A program made the translations under genes and the position numbers. The notes below the pieces were generated by a model. It was not told where the DNA came from and searched no databases. It saw only the letters and a list, made by a program, of their open reading frames with translations. A DNA stretch of 52,766 nucleotides, taken from assembly GCF_014652135.1 (NCBI RefSeq), contig NZ_BMYF01000008.1, positions 1 through 52,766 on the forward strand. The letters run 5' to 3'. Numbering within the stretch: the first letter of the stretch is position 1; each line of letters starts with the position of its first letter. This stretch comes from Mongoliitalea lutea (GTDB lineage Bacteria > Bacteroidota > Bacteroidia > Cytophagales > Cyclobacteriaceae). Positions 8,171 to 17,069 of the stretch are shown here, in pieces.

Positions 8171-9499
8171 TTACATTTTAAATAGTGAATCAAACCAAGA
8201 CTCTAATTCTTTAGGTAAATAAATCTCTAGAGCTGTCCTTCCAGGGAAATTAACATCATAAAAATAAATATTAATTTGGTTTTTATCCTCTATATATTTC
8301 CTGTCATAACCTCTTTTAACATTGATGTAATTAAACCCGTCTTGATTACCAAAAACATACCCGATATAGTAAGTTTGATTATTAATTTTTAATGCAGCAG
8401 TTTGACTTTCATACCAACCCCCAGAAGGTTTATAAGGACCAGGAGGGGCTATTCGAGGCACATTAGTCATAATTTGATTAATTTTAAAATTTAACTCTTT
8501 ATCAGTGTTAAATTTTAAATGATTCAGAATGTGTAATAATTTTTCAGAATTATTTAAATCTTTGTAATCCTTTACAATAGGATCGGATACCCATTGAAGC
8601 TGTGTTAAAGTGGCTAAGACTTCAAGAAAATAGTCTAAACTTTCCCAATAATTTTCTGGTGATGGAATGCAATCAGATGCAAAATTATTAGTATGGTCAC
8701 AGACTCCGTTAGAGGTACCGGATCCACCTCCCGTTGAGCCAAAAGCTCCAGATCCTGTCCCGCCACCTCCTGAACCTCCGCCACTCGGACCTGATGGGTT
8801 GGGATGGGTTGGCCAATTTGCGCCTCCACTACCACCCGATAAGTCTATCGGATTATGACAGCTTATCACAAAAGTTGACTGAGTAGATGCTACTCCACCG
8901 CCACTTCCGTAGTATGGATAATCAATCCAGCTTCCTGTACATGTCATTAACATATTTTCAGTGGCCATCCGCTTGCTAGGGTCTTCTGTCTTGTATTCAA
9001 GTGTTTTCACAATCAACCCGTCCTCAACTTCAAAGCTTTTTAAATGCACCTCAGAAAAAGTAAACAGATCAATACGTCCCGACCAATCAGAAGGAATCAC
9101 ATGGTAAGTCATTCCATCAGACTTTTTTCCATAACTAAAATACCTAGCAACCCATATCGAATAGCCAATTTCTGAATTGGTGTGTTCGACAAATAAAAGT
9201 GCCTCTTCTACAAGTTCCGAACTAGAACTCCCATATTTTTCAAAAAAATCAACTGGAACTATACCGCTTAGATCCTTAATATTCACCTCAAATACCTTAC
9301 GGCCATCAGGAAAAAAATATTCAGAAAAATTTGACCAGTCAGGTTCTTTGTCAAAAAATGGCAAAATCAAATCTTTACTAAATTCTCTGTACGATGGGTT
9401 GGTTTTATAAACTTCCAATACATCTTTATTCGTTTCAAACCATCCTTTTACTTTGGCTATTTCATTAATCTCTACAATGCTTTCAGGTGCTAGTTGCAC
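8171..9499 (-). CDS. Hypothetical protein with glycine-rich linker, damaged start
   Basis: This 442-residue frame opens at GTG. An N-terminal domain of about 190 residues ends in TCTGSWIDYPYYG. A Gly/Ser/Pro-rich linker follows (roughly 215-270), then a separate C-terminal domain of about 170 residues ending WFDSLFKM. The two-domain layout with a flexible linker resembles secreted Bacteroidota proteins with exchangeable C-termini, but I do not recognise either domain. The true start is uncertain: codons just upstream in the same frame (9500-9562) encode a good lipobox, FLLGSC, yet no ATG, GTG or TTG precedes it before a stop. The gene may therefore be a recent pseudogene, or it may use a rare start codon. 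Confidence 0.55.
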   Translation of the reverse strand: MQLAPESIVEINEIAKVKGWFETNKDVLEVYKTNPSYREFSKDLILPFFDKEPDWSNFSEYFFPDGRKVFEVNIKDLSGIVPVDFFEKYGSSSSELVEEALLFVEHTNSEIGYSIWVARYFSYGKKSDGMTYHVIPSDWSGRIDLFTFSEVHLKSFEVEDGLIVKTLEYKTEDPSKRMATENMLMTCTGSWIDYPYYGSGGGVASTQSTFVISCHNPIDLSGGSGGANWPTHPNPSGPSGGGSGGGGTGSGAFGSTGGGSGTSNGVCDHTNNFASDCIPSPENYWESLDYFLEVLATLTQLQWVSDPIVKDYKDLNNSEKLLHILNHLKFNTDKELNFKINQIMTNVPRIAPPGPYKPSGGWYESQTAALKINNQTYYIGYVFGNQDGFNYINVKRGYDRKYIEDKNQINIYFYDVNFPGRTALEIYLPKELESWFDSLFKM

Positions 9500-9562
9500 A
9501 GCATCATCAATACACGAACCTAATAAGAAAGTAATAAGAAAATATAATGATAAACACGAGGG
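9500..9562 (-). other. In-frame lipoprotein signal sequence lacking a start codon
   Basis: Reading the minus strand in the frame of the next gene gives a hydrophobic stretch, LSLYFLITFLLGSC, directly joined to IDDAVQLAPES. It is bounded upstream by TAA at 9563-9565. This has the form of a lipoprotein signal peptide missing its first few residues. A small deletion or substitution near 9555-9570 would explain it. Confidence 0.6.
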
Positions 9563-9565
9563 TTA

Positions 9566-10046
9566 CAAGTAAGTAAATACTTGACAAAAACCTGATATTA
9601 ACTTCTTCGGTCCACAAATTAGACTTCTAATTCGAGAGACATCACCTTGTGTGTGTGTGTGTGTGTGTGTAAAGCGCTTTTCCATATTACAATAGTTTAA
9701 ATAAATATGTACTAAACTTAGTTATTTGAAAGTTAAAAATCAAATCATTAAGCTTTTTTAATCTTAACCCTAAATTGCGAATTTCGAAGTTAAGGTAAAT
9801 AACTATGCAATCGGTTTATGAACAATAACAGATAAAGCTACCACAACCGAATAAAAATAAATCCAAGGACATTCAAAAAATAAAAACACCTACCTATCGC
9901 ATCACTTCTTTGTCAGTGAAAGAGGATTGAATTTGTTTCCCATGCATCCCGATAATCCTGAATTTAATGAAAACGAACTAACAATTCACACTTTCGATTT
10001 TAGCAGTCTCCTCAAAAATTAAGCGAATAAAATATCTTTGAAAAAT
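9566..10046. other. Gene-free stretch with a dinucleotide repeat
   Basis: No open frame with protein-like content is seen on either strand. The only structure I find is the TG repeat at 9648-9670. The region separates the glycine-rich protein operon from the MFS gene end. Confidence 0.6.
9648..9670. repeat. (TG)n microsatellite, about 11.5 units
   Basis: A pure TG tract of 23 bases (CA on the minus strand) lies about 150 bases upstream of the damaged gene at 9499. Such tracts change length by slippage. On the minus strand one frame stays open from the repeat to the TAA at 9563-9565, which is the frame of the lipobox. Confidence 0.9.
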
Positions 10047-11240
10047 CTATTCCCCATCCACCACTTTAATCCTACGAATCAATGGCAGGCAAAGCAAACT
10101 CAGGATGATGGCGATGTAGCCAACTTTTTCAAAATTCACTAACTCCCCATTAACACCTTCTGCTAGTATCAATCCTGCCAAGAAAGAGGCTGCACCTGCT
10201 GCCAATTGCTGTACAGCAGAATTGAAACTTAAGAAACTCCCTCTATTTTCTGGTCGGGCAGTTCCTGTAATCAAAGCAGCTGCGGGTACCATTCGTCCAT
10301 TACTGGTAATGAAAAAGAAAGTGGAAACCAATAACACATAAGGAATCGGAGTAACTCCCAAATGGGTAATGACCCCAATCGGAATCACATTCAATGTCAT
10401 AAAAACGGTAAACACCTCAACTTTCCCATAGCGGTCTGTTAATTTACCTACCCAAGGAGAGGTGAAAATCGTCAATAACCCTCCAAATATGTAGATATAC
10501 GTCAGTTCCATATCAGTAAAACCCACATTGGCCACCATGTAAGGACTAAGAAAGGGGATAATGGTAAACTGCCCCAACATCATCATGATGGTCAAGGTAA
10601 TTGCCCGCATTTGATTGGCATTCCCTGTGACCCGCTGTACTACCTGAAGAGGACTTGGCTTAGCTTTACCTGTTTGGAGATGCTCCGTAATATGTGGAAT
10701 AAAACGGTAAATCAACCCTAAGATAACCACTGCTAAGCCCGCCAAAAAGAAAAAAGGTGCATGCCAATTGGTCAAACTGGCGATGAATAATCCAAAAGGC
10801 ACCCCAAAAACAGATGCAACCGAAAAGGCAGCCATTACCAAGCCCATGGCTCTACCTCTACGTTCATCAGGAACTACATCCCCTATAATCGCCAAAATCA
10901 ATGCAGAGGTCAATCCACCAAATAATCCAGAAACAATCCTAGATATCAATAAAATTGGATAATTGGGAGACAAAGCACAAGCCAGCGTACCGAGTAAAAA
11001 TCCCAAAAATACCCAAAGCAAAATTTTTCTCCGGTCGTATTTATCCAAGAAAAATGCTCCCAGAAAACTACTCAAACCAGCACTGAAGGTATAAGAGGAT
11101 ACTAATAGGCCGAAGGCACTGGGACTGATGTCAAATATGCGCATCAATTGAGGCCCGAGGGGCATCAAAATCATAAAATCTACGATATGCGTAAAATTGA
11201 TGGCTGCAAGCGTCCAAAGAATCGCTTTTTCCTGTTTCAT
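10047..11240 (-). CDS. MFS transporter (drug/proton antiporter type)
   Basis: This 397-residue major facilitator has twelve hydrophobic segments. The family loop between TM2 and TM3 is visible as GAFFLDKYDRRKILL, and its counterpart after TM8 as GKLTDRYGKVEV. The N-half has GDVVPDERRGRAMG, typical of the DHA1-like efflux group. The substrate cannot be told from sequence. It is the last gene of the operon 14073-12745, 12752-11289, 11240-10047 (48-base gap to nnr). Confidence 0.85.
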   Translation of the reverse strand: MKQEKAILWTLAAINFTHIVDFMILMPLGPQLMRIFDISPSAFGLLVSSYTFSAGLSSFLGAFFLDKYDRRKILLWVFLGFLLGTLACALSPNYPILLISRIVSGLFGGLTSALILAIIGDVVPDERRGRAMGLVMAAFSVASVFGVPFGLFIASLTNWHAPFFFLAGLAVVILGLIYRFIPHITEHLQTGKAKPSPLQVVQRVTGNANQMRAITLTIMMMLGQFTIIPFLSPYMVANVGFTDMELTYIYIFGGLLTIFTSPWVGKLTDRYGKVEVFTVFMTLNVIPIGVITHLGVTPIPYVLLVSTFFFITSNGRMVPAAALITGTARPENRGSFLSFNSAVQQLAAGAASFLAGLILAEGVNGELVNFEKVGYIAIILSLLCLPLIRRIKVVDGE

Positions 11241-11288
11241 ACATTAATTGGCTGCTTGAACAACTCTAGCTTGTTCACAAAAGTTCTA

Positions 11289-12752
11289 TCAATCGATATC
11301 CAATTCAATAAAGGTCTGTGGAATACTCCGAATGATATCCGAAGCTATCAATCCTCTGTTTTTTGACTTAGCTGCAATATCACCTGCTAGGCCATGATGA
11401 AAGACTCCCACTAGGGCTGCCTGAACAGGCGCGTACCCTTGACCCAAAAAAGAGGTAATTATACCCGTCAGCACATCTCCTGAGCCTGCGGTAGCCATGT
11501 ATTTGTTACCTGTGGTATTGAAATACTGATTGCCGTCCGGGGTTGAAATACAGGTATAAGCACCTTTGAGTACAACAATGATCTGATAAGTCGTAGCCAA
11601 TTCCAAGGCTTTTTTTAGACGTATTGAATGGTTATCACAAGAGCCAACCAATCGCTCAAACTCTTTTAAGTGCGGTGTTAGAATAGAATTTGCTGGGATC
11701 TCATGAAGTAGTTTGGGGTACTTTGCCATCAGATTGATAGCATCCGCATCCAATACCATAGGGAAAGCGTATTTTTGGAAGAGTTGGGAAAGTTCCTCTG
11801 GATGCAAGGTAGTTCCCCAGCCAGGTCCAACTCCAATCGCATCCAAATCCTCCACTAACTCGGTACTATACATAATCTCCGGAAAAGCCACTTGACATGT
11901 CAGACGCTCATCCGCTGGTATATTCGCATAGACTAAACCAGAACCTGCCCTTAATGCTGCCTGTGATGCCAATAATATCGCTCCAACTTTCCCTTTGCTA
12001 CCCCCTATCAGCATTACTTTACCCATGTCACCCTTATGGATAAAGTCATTTTTTTTAAGGTGGAGCGCTGGAATATCTCCTTGCTCTAGCAAGAACTTTG
12101 ATCCCTCCAATTGATTTTGGAAATCTACAGATATCCCAATATCAACAAAATTTAGTCTACCTACATATGCTGCATGGTCCGGAAAAAGCAACGAAAGCTT
12201 AGGGAATTGAAATGAAACAGTAAAGTCCGCTCGAACCGCTTCTCCTGCAACGACCGTATCAGCTGGCAATCCCGTGGGAATATCTACTGCAATTTTTATA
12301 GCTGAAATTTCATTGATCCGCCGAACAATTTCCAGTAATCTCCCTTCTAATGGATAGCTAAGACCAACTCCCAATAAGGCATCAATCACAATAGCACCCA
12401 CAGGGATTTTCCAATCAAAAGAATCAGATGAAACCACTTGCAGTGAGTCAGGTAACCTTTCACTATTTAACTGATTATCAATGGAAGAATCTTCCTTAGA
12501 AGCAGTAGCAATGAGCGTTACAGAAAAACCTATGGTATGCAGTAACCGTGCAATGGCCATCCCATCTCCACCATTATTTCCCTTACCAGCAAAAATAAAT
12601 ACGGGTCGATTTCGCAGGTCAGATTGCTCCATCAACCAATCTACAAAAGCACAAGCAGCTTCTTCCATCAACTCCAAGGAAGAAATACCTTTCGCTTGGA
12701 TAAATCGTTGATCCAAGGTTTTTATTTGAGAACCTGCTAAAATCTTACGCAT
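11289..12752 (-). CDS. nnr: Bifunctional NAD(P)H-hydrate repair enzyme Nnr
   Basis: This 487-residue fusion has two domains. The N-terminal YjeF_N epimerase (about 1-215; FAGKGNNGGDGMAIARLL and DALLGVGLSYPLEG) interconverts R- and S-NAD(P)HX. The C-terminal ADP-dependent dehydratase (about 235-487; LTPHLKEFERLVG and the ribokinase-like GSGDVLTGIITSFLGQG with the catalytic Asp) regenerates NAD(P)H. The length is normal for the fused form. Its first 8 bases overlap the end of the UMF1 transporter gene, so translation is probably coupled. Confidence 0.95.
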   Translation of the reverse strand: MRKILAGSQIKTLDQRFIQAKGISSLELMEEAACAFVDWLMEQSDLRNRPVFIFAGKGNNGGDGMAIARLLHTIGFSVTLIATASKEDSSIDNQLNSERLPDSLQVVSSDSFDWKIPVGAIVIDALLGVGLSYPLEGRLLEIVRRINEISAIKIAVDIPTGLPADTVVAGEAVRADFTVSFQFPKLSLLFPDHAAYVGRLNFVDIGISVDFQNQLEGSKFLLEQGDIPALHLKKNDFIHKGDMGKVMLIGGSKGKVGAILLASQAALRAGSGLVYANIPADERLTCQVAFPEIMYSTELVEDLDAIGVGPGWGTTLHPEELSQLFQKYAFPMVLDADAINLMAKYPKLLHEIPANSILTPHLKEFERLVGSCDNHSIRLKKALELATTYQIIVVLKGAYTCISTPDGNQYFNTTGNKYMATAGSGDVLTGIITSFLGQGYAPVQAALVGVFHHGLAGDIAAKSKNRGLIASDIIRSIPQTFIELDID

Positions 12753-14073
12753 GTGGAGGCAGATTAGGAGTAGTAGTTGTCTGCTTAGGAATACGGATTG
12801 TCAAGAGAAACCCTAAACCAACCAAGAAAAATAACCCTAAAGCCAAGGAAGAGTTTCGCATACTACCGGAAAGTTGCTCGATAATACCATAAGAAAAGGT
12901 ACCAAATACAATTGCTAACTTTTCAGTAACATCAAAAAAGCTAAAATAGGATGCATGTAAGGTAGTAGTAGCTGGAATGAGCTTACTGTAAGTTGCCCTA
13001 GAGAGAGACTGTATCCCCCCCATGACAGAACCGACCACAAAAGCCAATGAATAAAATTGATACTCATTTTCTACATAATAAGCACCTCCACAAACTAGCA
13101 TCCAAATCATGACCATAGTGATCAAAGAAACCTTATTCCCATACAACTTGGATAGGTAAGCGAAGAAGTAACTACCCCCTATCGCTACAATCTGAATAAT
13201 CAAAATGGTTAAAATCAATTTATCTCCTGCCATTCCCAACTCCTTATCACCAAATGAAGCCGCCAAAAAGATGACTGTTTGCACACCCATGCTATAAAAG
13301 AAAAAGGCAGCAAGGAATCGCTTTGTAACGACAGTCGCACGAATGGCTTGAAAGATTACACGAATCTCATGATAGCCTATCCAAAACAATTCTTTAGGAA
13401 TTTTTTTCTTATAAGGATTATCAGGAAGGTAATTGAACGTAATTTGAGAGAAGCCAGCCCACCAAATACCGGTAATCAAAAAGGACCATTTCGATGCTTG
13501 AGCAGCATTTTCCAATCCAAAAAGTTCCGGCATCTGAATCATGACAAGATTAAGAACTAATAAGATTACTGAACCAATATACCCCAATGAAAAGCCCTTA
13601 GCACTTAAGAAATCGTATTCATGTTCATCGGCAATTTCAGGTAAATACGCATTATAAAATACTAAACTGCCAGCATGACCGATACTTGCGATTACAGCAC
13701 ATAAAATACCGTACTCCAAGTTAGGGCCATCAAAAAAGAATAAGCCCATACAGGCCAAAGAGCCCATGTAGGCAAAAAACTTCATGAAGAATAATTTTTT
13801 CCCACTTGCATCCGCGACACCAGAGAGCAAAGGGGAAATAAAAGCTATTACTAAGAAAGAAAAAGAAATGGAATAGGAATACAAGACGGTATTCTCCACT
13901 GTAAGCCCGAAGAATTTAACTTTATAATCCCCAGATTCTGATGTGGTGACAGAATTAAAATAAACAGGAAATATGGTAGAGGTGATTACCAAACTGTACA
14001 CAGAGTTTGCCCAATCATACATGGACCAAGCAAAGTGAACTCTCTTTTTTTCTTTAGATTTGACTACTGCCAT
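12745..14073 (-). CDS. UMF1-family MFS transporter (Atg22-like)
   Basis: This 442-residue protein has about twelve membrane helices. The N-terminus has the UMF1/Atg22-type signature (FAWSMYDWANSVYSLVITS), and the C-half carries GGIQSLSRATYSKLIP, also typical of this family. Atg22 homologues export amino acids from the fungal vacuole; the bacterial substrate is unknown. It is the first gene of its operon, begins just after a terminator at 14085-14113, and overlaps nnr by 8 bases. Confidence 0.85.
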   Translation of the reverse strand: MAVVKSKEKKRVHFAWSMYDWANSVYSLVITSTIFPVYFNSVTTSESGDYKVKFFGLTVENTVLYSYSISFSFLVIAFISPLLSGVADASGKKLFFMKFFAYMGSLACMGLFFFDGPNLEYGILCAVIASIGHAGSLVFYNAYLPEIADEHEYDFLSAKGFSLGYIGSVILLVLNLVMIQMPELFGLENAAQASKWSFLITGIWWAGFSQITFNYLPDNPYKKKIPKELFWIGYHEIRVIFQAIRATVVTKRFLAAFFFYSMGVQTVIFLAASFGDKELGMAGDKLILTILIIQIVAIGGSYFFAYLSKLYGNKVSLITMVMIWMLVCGGAYYVENEYQFYSLAFVVGSVMGGIQSLSRATYSKLIPATTTLHASYFSFFDVTEKLAIVFGTFSYGIIEQLSGSMRNSSLALGLFFLVGLGFLLTIRIPKQTTTTPNLPPHA

Positions 14074-14084
14074 GGGTATAAATT

Positions 14085-14113
14085 AAAAAAGCTACTCCCA
14101 AAGGAGTAGCTTT
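14085..14113 (-). terminator. Terminator of the exbBD operon
   Basis: AAAGCTACTCC (14088-14098) and GGAGTAGCTTT (14103-14113) form a perfect 11-bp stem with a CAAA loop. On the minus strand it ends in a T-run (A-run 14085-14090). It lies between the last exbD and the UMF1 transporter start. Confidence 0.88.
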
Positions 14114-14133
14114 ACTAACTGTAAGAAGTTTGA

Positions 14134-14595
14134 TTAATTTTCAATTCGACCTGTGGACGCATACAAGAGTTTTCTTGCATCAGCCTCACGCAATTCGAAT
14201 TGGATATCAGAGATAGGTCCCATTTTCACTTCTTTATCAACTTTCATTGATACAGTGATTTGATCTCTTTCTGCTTCTGATAATTTATCTTTTTCTTGAT
14301 TGACCCACAAAAGAATATCTTTTGTACCGATCAAAACATCATTCGCTTGAATTCTTGGCTCTGTACCGTACAACGCAGTGTTCTTTGGTTTACCAACATA
14401 GAGATAAGAAATCAACGTCTTTTTCTCTAGTTTTTGTAACTGCGTCATCTGAGGAAGCTTTTGCTCAACGAGAATGTCAGACTCTCTCAATACTGTTGTC
14501 ACCATGAAGAAGAACAACAACATGAAGATAATATCCGGCAATGCAGAGGTAGGAATACTTTGGGATGTGTTGGTTTTTTTCTTAAACTTTGACAT
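14134..14595 (-). CDS. exbD: ExbD/TolR-family protein (second copy)
   Basis: This 153-residue protein has a short cytoplasmic basic start, one membrane helix carrying the functional Asp in SALPDIIFMLLFFFMVTT, and a periplasmic domain of about 110 residues. ExbD dimers sit inside the ExbB pentamer and use the proton motive force to work TonB. The start is one base past the stop of the first exbD. Two different ExbD proteins in one operon is common in Bacteroidota. Confidence 0.9.
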   Translation of the reverse strand: MSKFKKKTNTSQSIPTSALPDIIFMLLFFFMVTTVLRESDILVEQKLPQMTQLQKLEKKTLISYLYVGKPKNTALYGTEPRIQANDVLIGTKDILLWVNQEKDKLSEAERDQITVSMKVDKEVKMGPISDIQFELREADARKLLYASTGRIEN

Positions 14596-14596
14596 A

Positions 14597-15238
14597 TCAA
14601 TTTCCTCCTATTTTATCTGGTTCAGCAATTGAAATCGCCATAGGAATACCTTCCTTACCACGATCCATTAATTCTTTCTCAGCAGGTGTTTTACCAGTCA
14701 AGGTTCTATACTGCTCAGCAGACAAACCTACTCTTTCACCATAGATTTCGAAATACGCTTTCTTCACTTGGTCAAAAACATCCAAATACACTTCGTAGCT
14801 AGTACCACGGTTTGTTTTGATGGAAACTACCGCACCACCTGACATTGGATGATCTGAAGAAGATGATTCTCTTTTAGCTCTATTTCTCAGGGACTGAGGC
14901 AAGCTATTGAACAATGCTAGCGCTTCTTCATCAGGATTACCGAAGTTGAGAAGAAAATCCTTCACATCTTCCGAGAGACCAGCTGTATTTTCTCTGTATT
15001 CACCTTCGACCAATAGTTGGTCGTTAGCATTTACAAGGATATTGAAGATGTTTCTCTCATTCAATTTAATTTCCGGTGGTGGCACGTTAGGATCCTGCTT
15101 TGGAGGCAAGATGTTTAAGATACCTTTATCGGAAGCAATTGTAGTAGTAACCAAGAAGAAGATAAGCAATAGGAACGCGATGTCAGCCATAGAGCCGGCA
15201 TTCACTTCCTGTGACATTCTACCTTTTTTCCTAGCCAT
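14597..15238 (-). CDS. exbD: ExbD/TolR-family protein (first copy)
   Basis: This 213-residue protein has a basic N-terminus (MARKKGRMSQEV) and one membrane helix with the conserved Asp (GSMADIAFLLLIFFLVTT). Its periplasmic part is longer than in the second copy and ends in a C-terminal tail after residue about 180 (EKELMDRGKEGIPMAI). Its start shares one base with the stop of the 109-residue membrane protein gene upstream, which implies coupled translation. Confidence 0.9.
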   Translation of the reverse strand: MARKKGRMSQEVNAGSMADIAFLLLIFFLVTTTIASDKGILNILPPKQDPNVPPPEIKLNERNIFNILVNANDQLLVEGEYRENTAGLSEDVKDFLLNFGNPDEEALALFNSLPQSLRNRAKRESSSSDHPMSGGAVVSIKTNRGTSYEVYLDVFDQVKKAYFEIYGERVGLSAEQYRTLTGKTPAEKELMDRGKEGIPMAISIAEPDKIGGN

Positions 15239-15567
15239 TATTTTATTGCTTTATTAATTTCAGTAATCACAATACCGATGATAGCGATGATAAACAACGC
15301 ATACGTCGTCAATAATGTACCTCCCACGAATTTGGACATTCCAGGAGTTAAGTTGAATGGGTCTGCAGCATATTTGGCAGCTACTTCATCCCCAGACATC
15401 GAGTAAGCGATGAAGAAAATCACCAAAAGGGCAACGACTCCTACGCCTGTTTTCAAGAGACTACCTGGATTATCAAGGGATTTGATCAGTGGAAGAACCA
15501 CTGCAAATATCACCCCTGCAATCACTAGGATGTCTGCAACATATAAGAAAATATCTATACTATCCAT
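15238..15567 (-). CDS. Small membrane protein inside the exb operon
   Basis: This 109-residue protein has three predicted helices: VADILVIAGVIFAVVLPLI, VGVVALLVIFFIAYSM, and a final one around LLTTYALFIIAIIGIVIT. I do not know a function. Its fixed place between exbB and exbD and the tight spacing (59 bases to exbB, one-base overlap with exbD) suggest it is a subunit or accessory factor of the Bacteroidota ExbBD motor. Confidence 0.75.
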   Translation of the reverse strand: MDSIDIFLYVADILVIAGVIFAVVLPLIKSLDNPGSLLKTGVGVVALLVIFFIAYSMSGDEVAAKYAADPFNLTPGMSKFVGGTLLTTYALFIIAIIGIVITEINKAIK

Positions 15568-15626
15568 AGTTGAATTTTTTATAAAGTTAACAATAATTTT
15601 AGTTTGACCAAATTGCCAACTATAAA

Positions 15627-16436
15627 TTATTTAGTTAATTTATGTCTCACAAGGATATCTACCAAGGAGATGGAAGCATCTTCCATGTCATTTACTAGAG
15701 AGTCAATTTTAGCTACGCAGTAGTTGTAGAACAACTGAAGGATAATCGCAACGATCAAACCAGCTACAGTTGTCAAAAGGGCGATTTTAATACCACCCGC
15801 TACTAGGGAAGGAGAGATATCACCAGCTGCCTCGATAGCATCGAAGGCACCAATCATACCGATTACTGTACCCATGAAACCAAGCATTGGAGCTAGAGAG
15901 ATGAATAGGGAGATCCAAACCAATCCTTTTTCCAAACGACCCATTTCAACGGAACCGTAAGCGATGATTGATTTTTCTACCATTTCGATACCTTCTGAGT
16001 ATCTCATCAAACCTTGAGTAAAGATAGAGGCAACTGGACCTTTGGTGTTTTTAGTAACGTCCTTAGCAGCTTCTACACCACCTTGTTCCAAAGCTTCTTC
16101 TACTTTAGCTAACAATTTTTTGGTGTTTGTAGTAGAAAGGTTCAATGTAATGATTCTTTCCAATGCAATGGCAAGACCTAAAATCAAACAGATCAATACC
16201 GGAGACATGAAAGTTGGATCACCTTCAATGAACTTTTCTTTAATGATTTGGTGGAAGCCTTTCTCCTCGTCAAGGATTTCGTCATCTACCACAGTTGGAG
16301 CCACAGGCTCAGGGGTAGTAGACTCTTCCACAACTTCAGTAGTTTCTTCTGCAGCTTCTTCTGCATCTTGAGCTTTAGTAATTACCGGAGAGAACAAGAA
16401 TCCGGCAAGCATGAACAAAGCGATGAACTTTTTCAT
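15627..16436 (-). CDS. exbB: ExbB/TolQ/MotA-family proton channel
   Basis: This 269-residue protein begins with a signal-like segment (FIALFMLAGFLFSPVITKAQ) followed by an acidic, Glu/Thr/Pro-rich stretch (about 23-60) that would lie in the periplasm. The usual ExbB core follows, with three helices: LICLILGLAIALERII, the LISLAPMLGFMGTVIGMI segment and the C-terminal ALLTTVAGLIVAIILQL. It forms the pentameric proton channel that powers TonB-dependent uptake, such as the SusC at 17644. It is the first gene of the operon. Confidence 0.93.
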   Translation of the reverse strand: MKKFIALFMLAGFLFSPVITKAQDAEEAAEETTEVVEESTTPEPVAPTVVDDEILDEEKGFHQIIKEKFIEGDPTFMSPVLICLILGLAIALERIITLNLSTTNTKKLLAKVEEALEQGGVEAAKDVTKNTKGPVASIFTQGLMRYSEGIEMVEKSIIAYGSVEMGRLEKGLVWISLFISLAPMLGFMGTVIGMIGAFDAIEAAGDISPSLVAGGIKIALLTTVAGLIVAIILQLFYNYCVAKIDSLVNDMEDASISLVDILVRHKLTK

Positions 16437-16529
16437 AATGATGAATTTAAATAGGATTTAAATAAAGGTTAAACGGTTTCTAACTTAATTGTTGAGATTT
16501 TAAAGTTATGATTTTTTCGATTCAAAATG

Positions 16530-16562
16530 CAAAGGAAATATTTATAATTTTTTTCGAACCAA
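16530..16562 (-). promoter_or_regulatory. Candidate promoter of the exbBD operon
   Basis: On the minus strand TTCCTTTG (complement of 16530-16537) is one base from TAnnTTTG. TTG (complement of 16560-16562) lies 22 bases upstream. This leaves a leader of about 90 bases before the exbB start. It is the best match in the intergenic space but not a perfect one. Confidence 0.4.
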
Positions 16563-16700
16563 TCAAAAAACACTCCTGTTTCTTTGAGTTTGCAAACTAA
16601 ACATTGTCTATTTCAATCGTTTGTGCAATTACATAAGTGGGAATTGTTTTGTATCAAAGGACATCATATCCCATGAAATAAAAAAATAAAAATATTGGCT

Positions 16701-16949
16701 TTAAGTCTTGGAAACAGATTTTTTTATGACAGCGATCTCTTTTTCCAAAGCTTCTATCTTCTCTCCTAGCTTGGATGTTTCGGAGGCATCCTTCAAAATT
16801 GATAACCCGATATTGACCAACCGGTCTTCCAAAATCTCCCAATTAGGCTTAATAAACTTTTGATATTTTTTGTACAGCTTTAAATTCCAATATAAGGAGA
16901 TTAACAAAGTAAAGGCTAATATGAGAATTATTATAATCGAAGTGTTCAT
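16701..16949 (-). CDS. Small membrane-anchored coiled-coil protein
   Basis: This 82-residue protein has one N-terminal helix (IIIILILAFTLLISLYWNL) and a basic juxtamembrane part. A helical tail with heptad spacing follows (LGEKIEALEKEIAVIKKSV). I do not recognise it. It stands on the same strand as exbB but 264 bases away with its own start, so it is probably a separate transcript. Real coding is supported by the coherent membrane-plus-coil design. Confidence 0.6.
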   Translation of the reverse strand: MNTSIIIILILAFTLLISLYWNLKLYKKYQKFIKPNWEILEDRLVNIGLSILKDASETSKLGEKIEALEKEIAVIKKSVSKT

Positions 16950-16978
16950 ATAGTATTATGTGATTATCCATATCAATT

Positions 16979-16996
16979 GGTCATTGGTCAATGACC
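16979..16996. repeat. Perfect inverted repeat GGTCATTG-GT-CAATGACC
   Basis: Two 8-bp arms flank GT. It is embedded in a stretch of similar GGTCA/TGAC words and lies 40 bases before the 34-base repeat at 17036. Confidence 0.7.
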
Positions 16997-17035
16997 TTTG
17001 AAACTATTGCCTGTGACTGCAAGGTATCTTTACAC

Positions 17036-17069
17036 TGTACAACGTTGACATTGGTCGATTATTCTCAAT
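17036..17069 (+). repeat. 34-base intergenic repeat, copy 1
   Basis: This segment matches 34193-34226 at 29 of 34 positions by direct comparison. The shared blocks are CGTTGAC, GGTCGATTAT and CTCAAT. Both copies lie in gene-free DNA and have the same orientation. The function is unknown. Confidence 0.7.

Noticed and set aside
8635-8858. Low-complexity Pro- and Gly-rich frames on both strands
   Set aside because: They are shadows of the glycine-rich linker of the gene at 8171-9499.
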